Shown here one piece after another: positions 32,926 through 43,882 of a stretch of DNA of 64,000 bases. Below the pieces are notes generated by a model. That model searched no databases, had not been told where the DNA came from, and saw only the letters and a list, made by a program, of their open reading frames with translations. Source of the DNA: Symbiodinium natans (lineage: Eukaryota > Sar > Dinophyceae > Suessiales > Symbiodiniaceae); NCBI GenBank assembly GCA_905221605.1, contig CAJNDS010000170.1, forward strand, positions 32,501 through 96,500, read 5' to 3'. The stretch's first letter is position 1, and every line of letters starts with the position of its first letter. The position numbers and the translations under genes were made by a program.

Positions 32926-35843
32926 GGTTCTTGCATGTTCATATTGGCCAAGTCTTTAAGTCTTTGTAGGAACCGGGCACGCCAGCATGCGCGGAATGAA
33001 TGTGGAAGGCAACAGTGACAACGGCACCTGACACATCCAGTCGCAGAGTTGGCAGGCATGGTATGAAGGAGGACTTGTGGAGACTTGTGGTGACCTCCAT
33101 TGGGGTGCAAAGCTGGCGCAGCGGATGGAGATCACCAGAGACCTCAGAATGTCCGAATCATGCGGGGACACTCCGAGACTGCGCAGTCAGAGAGGCACCC
33201 GCAGCCTCGGGGCGCAAGGTTCCCTTCAAGGAGGATGCAGCGATCCCTCGACATGTCATGCGCACGAACAGCACAAACCAGACTAGAGTCCAGAGCACTA
33301 GAAGTGGCATATCAGGCGAGCTTTTCAAAACTCGACTTCGTCCACGCCCTCGCTATCCCTGGCTCAAGCCGCCTTGCCCTCCGAGGATGTCCATGTCGCC
33401 GACGATGACAGCACCCACTGCGGTAGCCCACTCCCGTGCTGTGCCCTGGCCGACTTGAGGCAAAAGCACAAACATTAAACACTGAAAGCTCTACCAAAAG
33501 GCATCAAAGCTGGTCAAACATGGTCCAATGGTCAAATGCAACTAAGGCGGCCCTGGAGCTGCCTCACACGGCCTGGCCTCCGTAATGCCGAGATCCCCCA
33601 TGCGGCGTGAAGGTGACAAGGACACGAAGCCACCAGGGACAGCGAGCTGTGAGTAGATGATATAGTCCTTCAAATGCCAAGCTCATGAAATGGCAAGTGC
33701 AGAACATGTGAATTGCCATCAGAAGGCCCAGGATCCTTCAAGCATATGAAGATGCGCCATATGGTCTCCTGCACCCCAACAAAGCCCGATTAGAGTCCGG
33801 TGTGCGATGCAAAGCAGTGTGGACAATGTGGTGCAGCCTGTGCGAAAAGCTGGAGCTGCTGTATCGTCTGGAGCTCTGCTCCAAGTCCAGATGCCTGTGC
33901 CGAGGCCTTGGATCGCATTCAAGCGGCCAGTCTGCCAGGAGATGTTTGGCGGCTATAGTGAACAATAGTGAAAACCATGTGCTCTGTTCTCAGAGGTTCC
34001 AGCTGCCAGCGGTTGAAGGTGGTGCCGCAAAAGGATCAACAAGGACAACAACACTCTGGGCGGCACCTCAGCGTGCTTTTTGTCCGACTCACACCAATGC
34101 ATGAGACTCGAGCACGGTAAATCAAGTGCAAGTTGTGCACGAGGAAATCTTCCGCGTGGGACGGGGTCGTGGAGCTGCGAGCTGACGAAAGGTGGTGATG
34201 CCTGCACGACATTCGGTTCGCAAAACATGTGCGCGCAACATCTGTCAAAATCACTGCAGCTTGCCTGGCGAAGCAAAGAGAAGAAATGAACAAGAACACG
34301 GACACCTGCCAACAATGCAACACCGGAGTTATTCAACAGCATATGGGACTCCTGCTTCGGCTACTGCGAGGGCTATATGCAATGATGACGGTTCGCGAGC
34401 ATTCGCGGCATGCACTGGCCGTCCCACCCCCTTGCAAGCAAGCCAAGGCTTTTGCATTGCATGCCAGAAACCCCCCCCCCCGTCCCAGCAGCCTTCATGT
34501 GATTCCGCCCAATCGAGCTTATCAGGCCTCCAGTGCTCTCCAGCTCGATCCAAAACCATACGCACGCAACATCACACTGCAACTACACGTTGTGAAAGGG
34601 CGCGGCTGTCCAGCTCATGGATGCCGTCCTCTATGACCTCAGAGTAGCACAGCGTTCTGCTACACTGTTACAATGCAAGTTTCAGCCTGAGACTCGAAGC
34701 CTTGTGGCCGGGCGTTGCGCCCCCAGACTCTGACCTCAGAAGCGACAGTACTGGGACACTACTAGGGGCTAACGTGGGCCAAGAGCCACGAAGAGCTTGG
34801 CATAACTTTCGGAAAGCTCACGGCCCACCATCCACGCAGCTTTCAACCAGGTACATGGCGCACCGAACCTGCAGCTCATATGTGGCCACAAGCCACAGAC
34901 GTAAGCTATGCCAGCTATGCCCATACTGTCATTCTGTTTAAGAAATGACACGTTCATTTGGGAAAGCCAACTGGGCAAGTGACAGTGTAGTAGCACCGCG
35001 CCAGGTCCAAGTCGTAGGAATGCTCTAAAGCAGCATCAGCCTGTACACACGAAGAGGAGCGGAACACATTGGAACGTCGTGGGATATGCACACTTGTCAC
35101 TGCCCGCACGGACAGCTTTCGTGAGTGCTAGAAGATGTTTGATGACCGAACACTGGCACCTGTCGGAAGAACCTCGCAGAAGCCATAAACCCACCCAATT
35201 CGCCAGGTTATTATTAATTAGTTGAGGAGGCGTGCTTTAGAACCGAAGCTTTTGCTGCATTGCACCACCTTCAACCTGGCAATGCCAACATCACTGCAAC
35301 CGGTCAAACTTGTCGGTGGCCTGTCGAAGCTGAGGCAGTGAGTGCCTGGGGGTGGTACATGATGGTACATGTACGTGGCCAGGCGCAAGCATGCACAGAC
35401 AAGATCTAAGTTGCTGGACTTAATGTGATCACGCAGACTCCGCTTCGGCCAGGGAGCAGGGAAGAAAGCAGCGTGCGGCTGTCCACCAGGGGAAGATTGG
35501 GACGCATGACGTACAGAATGCCTGCGGCCAAAGCAGGCGACGAGTCAATCATCGACTGCGCATGAGAAGTGGAGAGCCAACGAAGGCTCGTTGCCCTCTC
35601 TGTTCCAGGCTACTCGACTCAGCAGTTTTCCGAGCCCGGCACTGTGGGATGTGACCCGGTCCAAGACGTCCGCTGCCTCAAGACATGCAAAGATATGCAA
35701 AGCTGCAAAGACCACAAGGTCAAAGATGCTCGGCTTACAGAGCTCCTGGCAACCTCGACCTGCGACTCTGCAGCGGTTTCCTGTGCCTGTCCGGGCAAAC
35801 ACGAAGATTGACGGATGCCATCGGATGCCCGTCACATTCTTAC

Positions 35844-35942
35844 ACGCCGTCGACATCGCCAGCCTCCGGTTCAGCTGCATCGGGGTCCGCGTTGATATCC
35901 AGATCCTTCGCTTGCTTAAGGCTGAGCCACTCTGCACAAAGT
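35844..35942 (-). CDS. Internal exon, acidic, unknown protein
   Basis: A 99-bp exon between the acceptor CACTGCTGGCAG and the donor GGCGT followed by GTAAGA. It reads LCAEWLSLKQAKDLDINADP, then DAAEPEAGDVDG. The acidic end lacks the spacing of an EF-hand loop. Both splice sites fit the dinoflagellate/eukaryote consensus. A 130-codon open frame over the same place is in another frame. Confidence 0.5.
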
Positions 35943-36107
35943 CTGCCAGCAGTGTGGAACCTAAAAACCAGCAGCTTAAATGTGGAGGGGGTGGGAATGA
36001 TTCATCTCATTGCCCACCTGCTCGCGCATCTCCCGCTGATCTCGTTGCTTGCGCCTGAGGACGGGACCAGCGGAGCATTCGTGAGTGGTTCATGAGTGCC
36101 TGCTGAG

Positions 36108-36392
36108 CTATGCTGGCGCACAGGCATCGCACTGGATGCCACCGAGGCTCTCCTTCAACCGCTTTCGGTGATCCTGCCTGACCTTAATGCAGGCCATGCT
36201 AGGTGATCTCTCACTGTCACATGTAGATGACACATTTTTGGAACAATGAGGAAAGGAGCAACCGTCCACCGTTTGTCGTGGTGGTCCATGTGTCTTTGTC
36301 TTTCTTGTTTGTCCGGGCTTAAGGGGGCAGTCACTGTTGCCAGGATATGGAGGGAAAACCGAGAGCTGCAACAGTGGATAGATGCCTAACAA
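36108..36392 (-). CDS. Open frame, possible exon
   Basis: Reads GQTRKTKTHGPPRQTVDGCS in the middle and MACIKVRQDHRKRLKESLGG near the end, closing CDACAPA. Basic and cysteine-containing. Splice sites unresolved. Confidence 0.3.
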   Translation of the reverse strand: MLGIYPLLQLSVFPPYPGNSDCPLKPGQTRKTKTHGPPRQTVDGCSFPHCSKNVSSTCDSERSPSMACIKVRQDHRKRLKESLGGIQCDACAPA

Positions 36393-36725
36393 CAGCTGAA
36401 CATATTAGACATGTATCACGTCAAGATGCTCAAGATCTCTGTGTGATGTTTTCAGGGATCAGATCCGTACAAGCTTTTCAGAAGTTTTTACACTCCTAAG
36501 AAGCAAATAGAAACAAGTACACAGAGCAACAAAACAAATGACACCTGCCCGGACAGGCTCGAGATTTGAACATGGTATGCAAAAGTTGAAACTAAACATG
36601 TCCTAATGAGCATAATTTTTCTACAAGTACAATACTGATGTACCTGTTCATGCAAGGCCATATGCAGAAGCACATAAAGCATCATGAAGTTTATGAAATT
36701 AGTGTCTATACGTATAGAAATTTAT

Positions 36726-37223
36726 TTAGATTGCAGGTTGAGGTAGCCTCTGATGAAACTCCAGAAACAGCCCTCCGATGGTGGCAAACGTTGAGCGGAC
36801 ATAGCACATGTTGATCAGACATGTTTGTGAAACAAATTCTGCCATTGGCCCGCCGCTGATTGCCTGTAACGTGTGTGTAGAAGCTACAGCATTTGCGGTT
36901 GGTGCTTGCCTCATGTGCGTGCAGCTGTTGCTTCCTGAAAATGTTGTACGCGGGCGTAATTCTCCCCACCCCTTAGGGCAAAGGACCTCTTCTGGCCAAG
37001 ACAGACGAAGACCCCGCCTGCGACTAGACAAGGGCGCAATTGTCTCAAAAAGAGCATCCGACCCGTGGAGATGAAGTTTGCGCACCATGTGCGCCCAAGC
37101 CGACACTTCCCAACTACTCCGAAGCGATTCCGAAGCTTCCAATATGCAAGTGATTGGAACAGGACTTGTCAGCAAGGGGACTGAAGGGTCACGCGGACTT
37201 GCTGGGAGACCCGTCAAAGACAT
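36726..37223 (-). CDS. 165-codon open frame, uncertain
   Basis: A long open frame with segments such as CILEASESLRSSWEVSAWAH and MVRKLHLHGSDALFETIAPL. Its length is only moderately beyond chance for a window of this size, and no domain or splice structure supports it. Confidence 0.28.
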   Translation of the reverse strand: MSLTGLPASPRDPSVPLLTSPVPITCILEASESLRSSWEVSAWAHMVRKLHLHGSDALFETIAPLSSRRRGLRLSWPEEVLCPKGWGELRPRTTFSGSNSCTHMRQAPTANAVASTHTLQAISGGPMAEFVSQTCLINMCYVRSTFATIGGLFLEFHQRLPQPAI

Positions 37224-37598
37224 GGGGGCTTGGGAGTTCTCTGTTTGTATTGACCTCTCGGCTTCAAGAGGCTGTTTTCCTGACCCACTTAGGCAAGGCC
37301 TTGCTCAAGTTGCACTTTTTTGATTCGGGACAAGTAAAAGACATGCAGGACAAGCGATGAAATGGCGCAGCGCTTTGATTTGGATTCTTGGGTGCCGTGA
37401 AGAAGAATGTAACTAATGAAAAGCTTCACACGCCGCGCCTGCTCGACCACCACCTTCGATATCCATCCGGCAGCACTGAGCCGATAGCTGAGCACCTGGC
37501 CGCCGGTTTTTCATGGGCACGTCGTCGGCATCAGCAGGTACCTATTCTAATATGACTAATCTGGCCTCCACCCAGAAATCGACCAGCAGGTCTCCTAC

Positions 37599-37911
37599 CT
37601 GACAGCCCGACAAACGCAGCTTTAGCAAGGATGCACAAATTTTCTCGATCACTGTCGATCAATGTTGCACACAATTGCATCCTCTTCCATTCGGCGCCTG
37701 CCTTGGTACTGTCTCGCAAGGTCTCCTGCGTGTAGCTCTTCCACAAGGTATCGAGTAGTTGCTGGAGGCTTTCCACCTGGGATCGGCATTTCTTATGCAT
37801 CAGCTTGCGTGCCCCTACATCGCCCAGCATCAACAACAAGTCGCACACATCACGGCGGAACTCTTCCCAGCAAAGCAGCACGACCTTAAGGTCGTGCATG
37901 TGCCACGGCAA
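37599..37911 (-). CDS. Exon with helical, coiled-coil-like protein
   Basis: Ends at a clear donor (GGGCTGTCAG followed by GTAGGAGACC). The frame reads MHDLKVVLLCWEEFRRDVCD, then LLLMLGDVGARKLMHKKCRS, then QVESLQQLLDTLWKSYTQET, ending LCILAKAAFVGLS. Leucines recur at heptad-like spacing. The start is either the ATG of MHDLK (around 37899) or an acceptor nearby (CCTTAAG). It lies just downstream of the aminopeptidase gene. Function unknown. Confidence 0.52.
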
Positions 37912-38002
37912 GAAAGATTATTCACGACCCTGCATGCTGATCATGCATGACCAAGAAGAGCCATGCCAGCTTACACCAAACGTCGGTCCACATTTCGGTC
38001 AT

Positions 38003-41000
38003 TTATTGCCCGCAGCCATGGTCAGCAGCGTGCATCGGTCTAGTCGCCTCCCATAACCATGTCCGCGGCTCTGCTCCCTCCGGCCAAACTTCACCAAGTT
38101 CTGCCCACACGGACGCATGGTACTCATTCAGCCATGCTAGGTCAGATTTGGAGAGAAGCGACACATCCACAAGTTCCCGACACATCGGTACCAGAGTGAG
38201 ATAGTCAAACTTCAGAAATGCGCTTGCCATCTTGTAAGGTGTTTGTGCTGGCACCGCCAGGATGTCCGACTCTATACGCACCCCGAATTCCCCTTCTTTG
38301 TAGCAACCCGGTTCGTCTGACAGAAACCATCCAGCAGAGATTGGCTGTAAAAACAATCGCTGTCGGCGTTGGCTGGCAAGAATCCGATCTCCAGTTAGAC
38401 TGCCACCACCAATCTGGGCAGGTCCTTCGTGGACATTGAGGTATGCGCCAATCCCATGTCCTGTGCCGTGACCGTACTGCAACCCATCCTGCCACAGAGG
38501 TCCTCGTGTGTATGCATCCAGAAGGAGGCCCGGAGTACCCTCCGGAAAAACTGCTTTGGCCAAAGCCAGGTGTCCTTGTAGCACCCTTGTGTAGATATGC
38601 TTCTGCTCAGGAGTCGGTGTTCCGAAATGCACGGTGCGGGTCACATCCGTCGTGCCATCCTTGTATTGTGCACCGGTGTCAATCAAATAAATGTCCGACC
38701 GTTGGAGAATCTTGCACTTGTCGCGTTGGGGCTGATAGTGAACGACCGCTGAGTTTGCACCAGCTGATGAGATGGTATGAAAGCTGTCACACACGTACAG
38801 CGGCTGCTTGCGCCGCAGCTCCTGCATCATTTGGCACACATCGAACTCACTTGGAGGAGTCTCGTCCGAGTTTGGGTTGCGCAGGACTCGACTAAGTTTT
38901 GCGAGTAGCTCGCAAAGAACAATGGAATCCCGCTTGCAAGCCTTTTTAAGTCCGGATATCTCGACGGCATTCTTGCTAGCCTTGAGCCGCTCGATAGGTG
39001 AGAGACTAGGCACTCGCAATGCGGGTTTGACCATGCTCAAAATCGCCAAAGAACAGGAAGCAGAGTCGAGTAGAACCTTATCTTGTGGGCCTAGCTGGCC
39101 TAGCTCTGTAGGCAGCTCATCAAAGAAGCTCACATATGGTCTGAAAGTAACGCCAGCTTCAACCAGGCTCGAACGAACTTCTGCAGAAAGACCTTCTGCT
39201 CTTCCTTCCCTTCCTTCCTCAACTCCGCGTAGGAAGAGCATGACTCGATCCTTGAAAATAGCGGCATAGGCAAAGAATAGTGGGTTGTACTCGATGTCGG
39301 AGCCCCTGAGATTGAACAGCCAAGCAATCTCGTCCAAGGCGCTCACCAAACAAACTGTGGCCCCCTTCAATGCAACGGCTTCCCGAACTCTGCGGATTTT
39401 CTGGTCCACTGATTCACCAGCAAGCTCGAGCGGATGTACCTCCACTAACTTGCAAGGATCTTCCGGGCGTGTTGTCCAAATGGCATCAATGAGATTCGCC
39501 TTTATCTCTTTGAGGGAAACACTGGTTCCCCATTTTGCAGTCCATTCCTGGGCCACTTCTGCAGGTACAAAGCGTGGATCGACCCCAACGCACTGGCCAG
39601 TAAGATTTGTGTGGACCCAGTCTACAAGTTCCGGCACCGAAGGTTCAAACTGACGCATCAGCACCCACTCTGTACCTCAAGCAATGCACTGCACTCGAGA
39701 CTCGAAGAGTTAGAGTATTGAGGATTGAGGAGGCTGATTCAGGGGCAGGCATGACAAGCTGCCTGCCAGTTGTTGCTCCGCCTGGATGAAGTAACGGCTA
39801 TCCGTCCACAGCAACGCCTGCTTTGCCGTCACAACAGCTGTTCCTGGCAGCTGTCAACATGTAAAACATGTAAACACACATGTAACCACATATCACATGT
39901 ACACACAGCCGTCCGCGAACTGATCTACCTGCCTGCACTGCCCGAGAAGCCCGTCAGGAAGCTTCGACGCTCGTCCGCGGATGCGACGTACTCAGAGCCA
40001 TGTGCGTCCTGCGTAAACTCTGGTGGGCAGATCCGTGAAACAACGCCGAAGGTACTGCCAACATGCACTTCTTGCCAGTCAAACTTAAGCAGGGCACAAG
40101 AGACAGGTGCTTCTGTAGCATGCCAAGTAGTCTGGAGAAACTGCTGGAAGCAGCGGATTCTGTGCACGAGCAGTCAGTGTGTGTGGACATGGCCTCATGT
40201 CCCCAACCGTGCCAAGTGCTAAGACGAAAGGGGTCACGGCCCTGCACTCCGCAGATACCCCCTCCCCAGCAACCTGCTGATGCAGAGATTTGTTTAGGAT
40301 TTAGTTTAGGGTTCAGGTTGTGGTCACCTTTTGAGCTGAGCTGAAAACAGTGACTGCAGGGAAGGGTCTTCTGAGGTCGACGCTCGGACCCTGTCGGGAG
40401 AGCGGGAGAGAGAGAGAGAGAGAGGAGAGAGAAGATAGAGACGAGAGAGAAGAGAGAAGAGAGAGAGGAGAGAGAAGAGAGAAGGAGAGAGAAGAGAGAG
40501 CGAGAGAGAGAGAGAGAGCGCGTTGTTTCAACAGAGTTGCTCGAGAGATGTGGGTTAGTATAAAAGTGTAGGAAGATTTGGTTTGCAAGGATCGGATCCT
40601 TGAATTCACGGAGAATCAGGGAGAGGGAGATCCTTCCCAGGGACAACAGTACTGGGTCAGTTCCACATGCTGCGGACGTTTACGGATGGTGCTGGGTGTT
40701 CGTTTGGCACAAGCAGACGAAAGAACACTTAGCTGTCGCCAGCTTCCGTAACCCTACCGCCGCAAGTGTGCGTTTCAAGTTGGCTGATCCGCAGATCTGA
40801 AATCCCGTTCCTCTAAGCACGCCTCACATCATCTTACTAGGTTGCTCTTTTGGTCCCAGGCCTCGCTTGTGACAATGTATGCATCCAGGCCGTGAGCCTT
40901 CAGCAAAGCACGCAGGCCCTGCAAGCGGTCGGCGCTCCCTTTGGGATCGCAGTCGTCGCAGAAAGGCGCACCAGGCCGGTAACAACACGGGCACTGCCTG

Positions 41001-41095
41001 GGCACACATTCGGACCCTGACAACTGGTTGATGTGAGAACTGCTCAGCAACTGATACGGCTTTGCTCCCTCTTCCTGAACTACCCTGCTTCTCAC
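38003..41095 (-). CDS. Xaa-Pro aminopeptidase (aminopeptidase P, M24B)
   Basis: Removes the N-terminal residue from peptides with proline second, using two metal ions; the family is usually cytosolic. Exons, read leftward: 41095(or further)-40862, 40008-39933, 39837-39763, 39669-38003. All three introns (853, 95, 93 nt) begin with GC and end with AG, and all joins keep the frame. Exon 1 has LRALLKAHGLDAYIVTSE, exon 2 DAHGSEYVASADERRSFLTG, exon 3 ALLWTDSRYFIQAEQQL. The last exon is one 553-codon open frame. It holds all five metal ligands: two Asp (IDTGAQ and TTDVTRT), His (GTGHGIG), Glu (SDEPG) and Glu (GVRIES). It also keeps the substrate His in VVHY and VHEGP. The C terminus ends TWLWEATRPM as in the family, with TAA. 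Total about 680 residues, normal for the long eukaryotic form. Exon 1 is open upstream without an ATG, so its start or a further 5' exon is unresolved. Confidence 0.95.
39670..39762 (-). other. GC-AG intron 3 of the aminopeptidase gene
   Basis: Starts GCAGCTTGTC and ends GAGGTACAG, 93 nt. It joins EQQLA to EWVLMRQFE in frame. No GT donor keeps the frame. Confidence 0.82.
39838..39932 (-). other. GC-AG intron 2 of the aminopeptidase gene
   Basis: Starts GCAGGTAGATC and ends CCAGGAACAG, 95 nt. A nearby GT (GTAGAT, 3 nt inside) would break the frame, so the GC donor is the one that yields the conserved SGSAAVVTAKQ join. The intron contains five acatgt palindromes between 39852 and 39902. Confidence 0.85.
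40009..40861 (-). other. GC-AG intron 1 of the aminopeptidase gene
   Basis: 853 nt, starting GCCTGGGACC after AGCGAG and ending TTTACGCAG before GACGCACATGG. It joins VTSE to DAHGSEYVA, a conserved block of the family. It contains a GA-rich tract of about 120 bp (40402-40520), CT-rich on the gene strand. Confidence 0.85.
40402..40520. repeat. GA-rich low-complexity tract
   Basis: Mixture of gaga and agaagag words over about 120 bp, inside intron 1 of the aminopeptidase gene; pyrimidine-rich on the transcribed-sense strand. Confidence 0.95.
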
Positions 41096-41795
41096 CCCTT
41101 GCTGAAATTTCGCGAAAGGCGCAGCTGAAAATGAGCTGACAAGTCCAGCAGACCACGGCGCCGTTTTCTAGCAGTCTCTGCCATTGGGCAAGAATCAGCA
41201 CATTGATTGAACAACTCTATGCTACTTTTGCCGTGGTCAAAGTGCTTGCCCGCTACTGTCCTGCTATGCTGCTGGAAATCTGCTCTTCGTAGTTCTTGTA
41301 GAAGGATGCAGTATGCTGCCTCATGAATGGATCCGCGTATGTGTTCGGTGTTTTGCCTTTTCGTTGGTTCAAGCTGCCGAAGCTTGAGCGCACGTGTAGC
41401 AAACACCACATCGTCATGCAAGCCAAGACGAAGCCGAGGCCAAAATCGCCAAAATCGCAAGATGGATCTTGAAAGGCTCCAGCCAACGGCTTCAGCTGTG
41501 GGAAGGGAGCCAGCAGCCATGCGGAAGTGCAGAAGTCGCGTTCTTGGCATGGCCAGCAACATGGCTTTGACTGACGGTGTGCATGACAATTGGTTGCAGC
41601 CATCTGTATGCTACAAGTTCCTTCTGTGATGGAATCTGACTACGAACATGTAGCCGCAGGAGAGCACTGAAGCGCGCGCTCTTGATGAAGCCAGAGGCTG
41701 TCTCCATCACATACTCCAAACCTCAGTCCAACTTATCCAGCAAAGTGCTTGGAGGGGTTGGTTACAGGCACCTTCAGGTATTGTGCGCAACATAC

Positions 41796-42218
41796 TCAGA
41801 CAGCAGACAGTGGGTGCCAGCCACCCTCGTGAACTCGAAGTACGCATCCCAAAACGTGATGGGTGGTTCCTGCAAGCAGACGGTATCTCGCCTGATTCCG
41901 TCGGCCAAAACGCACACAAAGGATTCCCAATAAGCCTTCAACAAACAGATTCAAGGCGGCCCATAGTGTTCGTACTCCAAGGCTAGTTTGCTCTTGTGAA
42001 CTCGGGTCGAACTCATGCCCGTCATGCCCTGCCCTGAGGAGTTTCACAAGCTCCTTGAAGCTGTAAGTGGCGGGATCCATCAGCTGAAGCAGCTCAAACG
42101 CCTGGGCATCATCCAGGCAGCACTCTTGCACTGGGAGCGGCTGAAGGCTTGGGTTTCTGCAGGTGGCAGGGATGTTTGAGAGGACTTCAGTCTCAGCAGT
42201 TTGTCCTGCCAGGTGCAC
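41796..42218 (-). CDS. Candidate exon, unknown protein
   Basis: Reads LAGQTAETEVLSNIPATCRN, then VQECCLDDAQAFELLQLMDP, then ATYSFKELVKLLRAGHDGHE. The middle part looks like two short helices. The later part of the open frame (after SSQEQ) is less convincing and may be intron. No family recognised. Confidence 0.42.
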   Translation of the reverse strand: MHLAGQTAETEVLSNIPATCRNPSLQPLPVQECCLDDAQAFELLQLMDPATYSFKELVKLLRAGHDGHEFDPSSQEQTSLGVRTLWAALNLFVEGLLGILCVRFGRRNQARYRLLAGTTHHVLGCVLRVHEGGWHPLSAV

Positions 42219-42230
42219 AGTATTTTATGC

Positions 42231-43025
42231 CTAGCGGCTTCGTAGTCTCTTTAGATAGATGGCCCACCGAGCCTCCAAAGTGCTAAACAGGCGCAGTGCC
42301 GAGTGCGAAGTGCCAGGAGTGTGGGCAAGGAAGGCCTGCAGGAAGCTGAAAGCCGAAGACTGCGACATCCAGAGAGGCAACGAAAACGCCACCAGAGAAT
42401 CACCTCGTAGATCTTCGTCCGGTGCTGAAATGCCTGCATCGGGTTTTTGTTCGTCCTGATTGGTCTGAACTTCCCAACGCTTGAAAGGCACATTCCGCGC
42501 GAAGTCCAGTGGAACTCGGCCATGCTCCTGCCAACAGAAACGAGATGGTGCCCCAAATGACGACCAAAAGCGACTCATAAGAATGAAAGGTGCACACACC
42601 AAAAGACAGCATCCCTGCCTCCCACGCTTCGGCCAAGCTCCTGAGGCTTGGAACTTCTCGACGCCGTTACTGTACCATGTAGCCGAATGCAGTCTGATGC
42701 AACTTGTGCTGTACCAAGTCCTGTCGAGGCGAGTGTGTGCAACTCCGGCATCCTCATTGAGCCCCTCCTCAGCCAAGGCTCTCTCAAGCCACCCAAAGCC
42801 AGATCTGCTCGGCATTGGCTCGGTGCACTCAGGATCCGACGATTTTGCCATCGGCCCCAGGTGGCGCATCACCCCTGCATTCGAGGGCTGTTGTAAGGGG
42901 CAGAAACGCAGAAAAGCTTGGCAGCGAGCACTTGCCTGATTTGCTTGAGGAGGGAGGAGTAGTGCAACGCTGAGGACCTGGACGAACCTCAAACTGACCA
43001 TGAGCCAGCCATGAGCTGGCATCAT
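42231..43025 (-). CDS. 264-codon open frame, unknown protein
   Basis: One of the longest open frames of the window, starting at an ATG with a hydrophobic segment (MVSLRFVQVLSVALLLPPQA) that could be a signal peptide. It ends with SAFSFLQAFLAHTPGTSHSA, then LRLFSTLEARWAIYLKRL. The two other minus frames also contain long open parts (42400-42636, 42251-42556), so the true exon structure may mix frames. No domain recognised. Confidence 0.38.
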   Translation of the reverse strand: MMPAHGWLMVSLRFVQVLSVALLLPPQANQASARCQAFLRFCPLQQPSNAGVMRHLGPMAKSSDPECTEPMPSRSGFGWLERALAEEGLNEDAGVAHTRLDRTWYSTSCIRLHSATWYSNGVEKFQASGAWPKRGRQGCCLLVCAPFILMSRFWSSFGAPSRFCWQEHGRVPLDFARNVPFKRWEVQTNQDEQKPDAGISAPDEDLRGDSLVAFSLPLWMSQSSAFSFLQAFLAHTPGTSHSALRLFSTLEARWAIYLKRLRSR

Positions 43026-43038
43026 TTAAGCGAAAGTG

Positions 43039-43275
43039 TCAATGTGTCATGCGCATCTCATCGCTGAATCGCTTAGGCATCAGCTGCCTGCAATCGAGTG
43101 TCCGGGCCTGGGATTGTAACATGTCACTATAGTTTAAGAAGGGCATGTGCATTTTCGGTAATGAAATCATCGCTTCCTGTAAACGAGGAGATGGAGTATT
43201 AGCGAGCGAAGGCCAGCTACTAAGCGCCAATTTAGCTGACCGCAGAACCGTCGAATCCGCAGGACACGCAGACAC
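43039..43275 (-). CDS. Open frame, possible exon
   Basis: Reads STVLRSAKLALSSWPSLANT, then RLQEAMISLPKMHMPFLNYS and RTLDCRQLMPKRFSDEMRMT. Protein-like but unsupported by splice sites. Confidence 0.35.
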   Translation of the reverse strand: MSACPADSTVLRSAKLALSSWPSLANTPSPRLQEAMISLPKMHMPFLNYSDMLQSQARTLDCRQLMPKRFSDEMRMTH

Positions 43276-43412
43276 GGCTGACTTGCTCAGAGCCTATAAA
43301 TCCCCATTAACCCTATGAACAACTTTGGAGAGGACCTTGGACAAGTTTTGCTTGGCGCGCATGTTACGCAGACGGGCAAAGCAACTGCACCAGGGAACGT
43401 AGAAGCTACCAA

Positions 43413-43670
43413 CTACCCTGGAGGCAAGTGCGCCGCGCAAGCCTCACGCGTCTCTGCAGCAAGCAATGAACCTTTTGTCTTGTCCTGGCTTGTGGCACAG
43501 CGATGCACAGCGTGTACTGCTGAGCAATTAGCCTCTCCAGTCAGCAAATTGAAGGCGTTTCCAGTCTGCGCATACATGGCAATAAGAACATCGCATGCGC
43601 AAGCATCTGACGGATGCCAGAAACCTGCGTAGACATTCACAGACCACGACAAACAAAGCAACCGCTTCAC
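43413..43670 (-). CDS. Open frame, possible exon
   Basis: Reads YAGFWHPSDACACDVLIAMY, then AQTGNAFNLLTGEANCSAVH. Cysteine-rich. A second open frame (43528-43773) overlaps it and only one is likely real. Confidence 0.35.
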   Translation of the reverse strand: MKRLLCLSWSVNVYAGFWHPSDACACDVLIAMYAQTGNAFNLLTGEANCSAVHAVHRCATSQDKTKGSLLAAETREACAAHLPPG

Positions 43671-43882
43671 CCACGGATAAAGATGGATATTGTGTAAAGA
43701 TGTGTAATATGTACCCCATAAAGCTGGCCCTCAGCACTCTGGGGTAATCTGGGCCGACTTTCAGGTAGGACAACTACCGAGAAAGGGCCCCTTCTGAGAT
43801 CAAAAGCTATGCTTCCTTTTGCTACTGGGCTTGCTTCTGTGTTTCTCTCAACAAGCTTCACACTTCAGACCGTCAGCTCAGG

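Noticed and set aside
38218-39269. Several plus-strand open frames of 70 to 150 codons
   Set aside because: They are antisense shadows of the aminopeptidase last exon.
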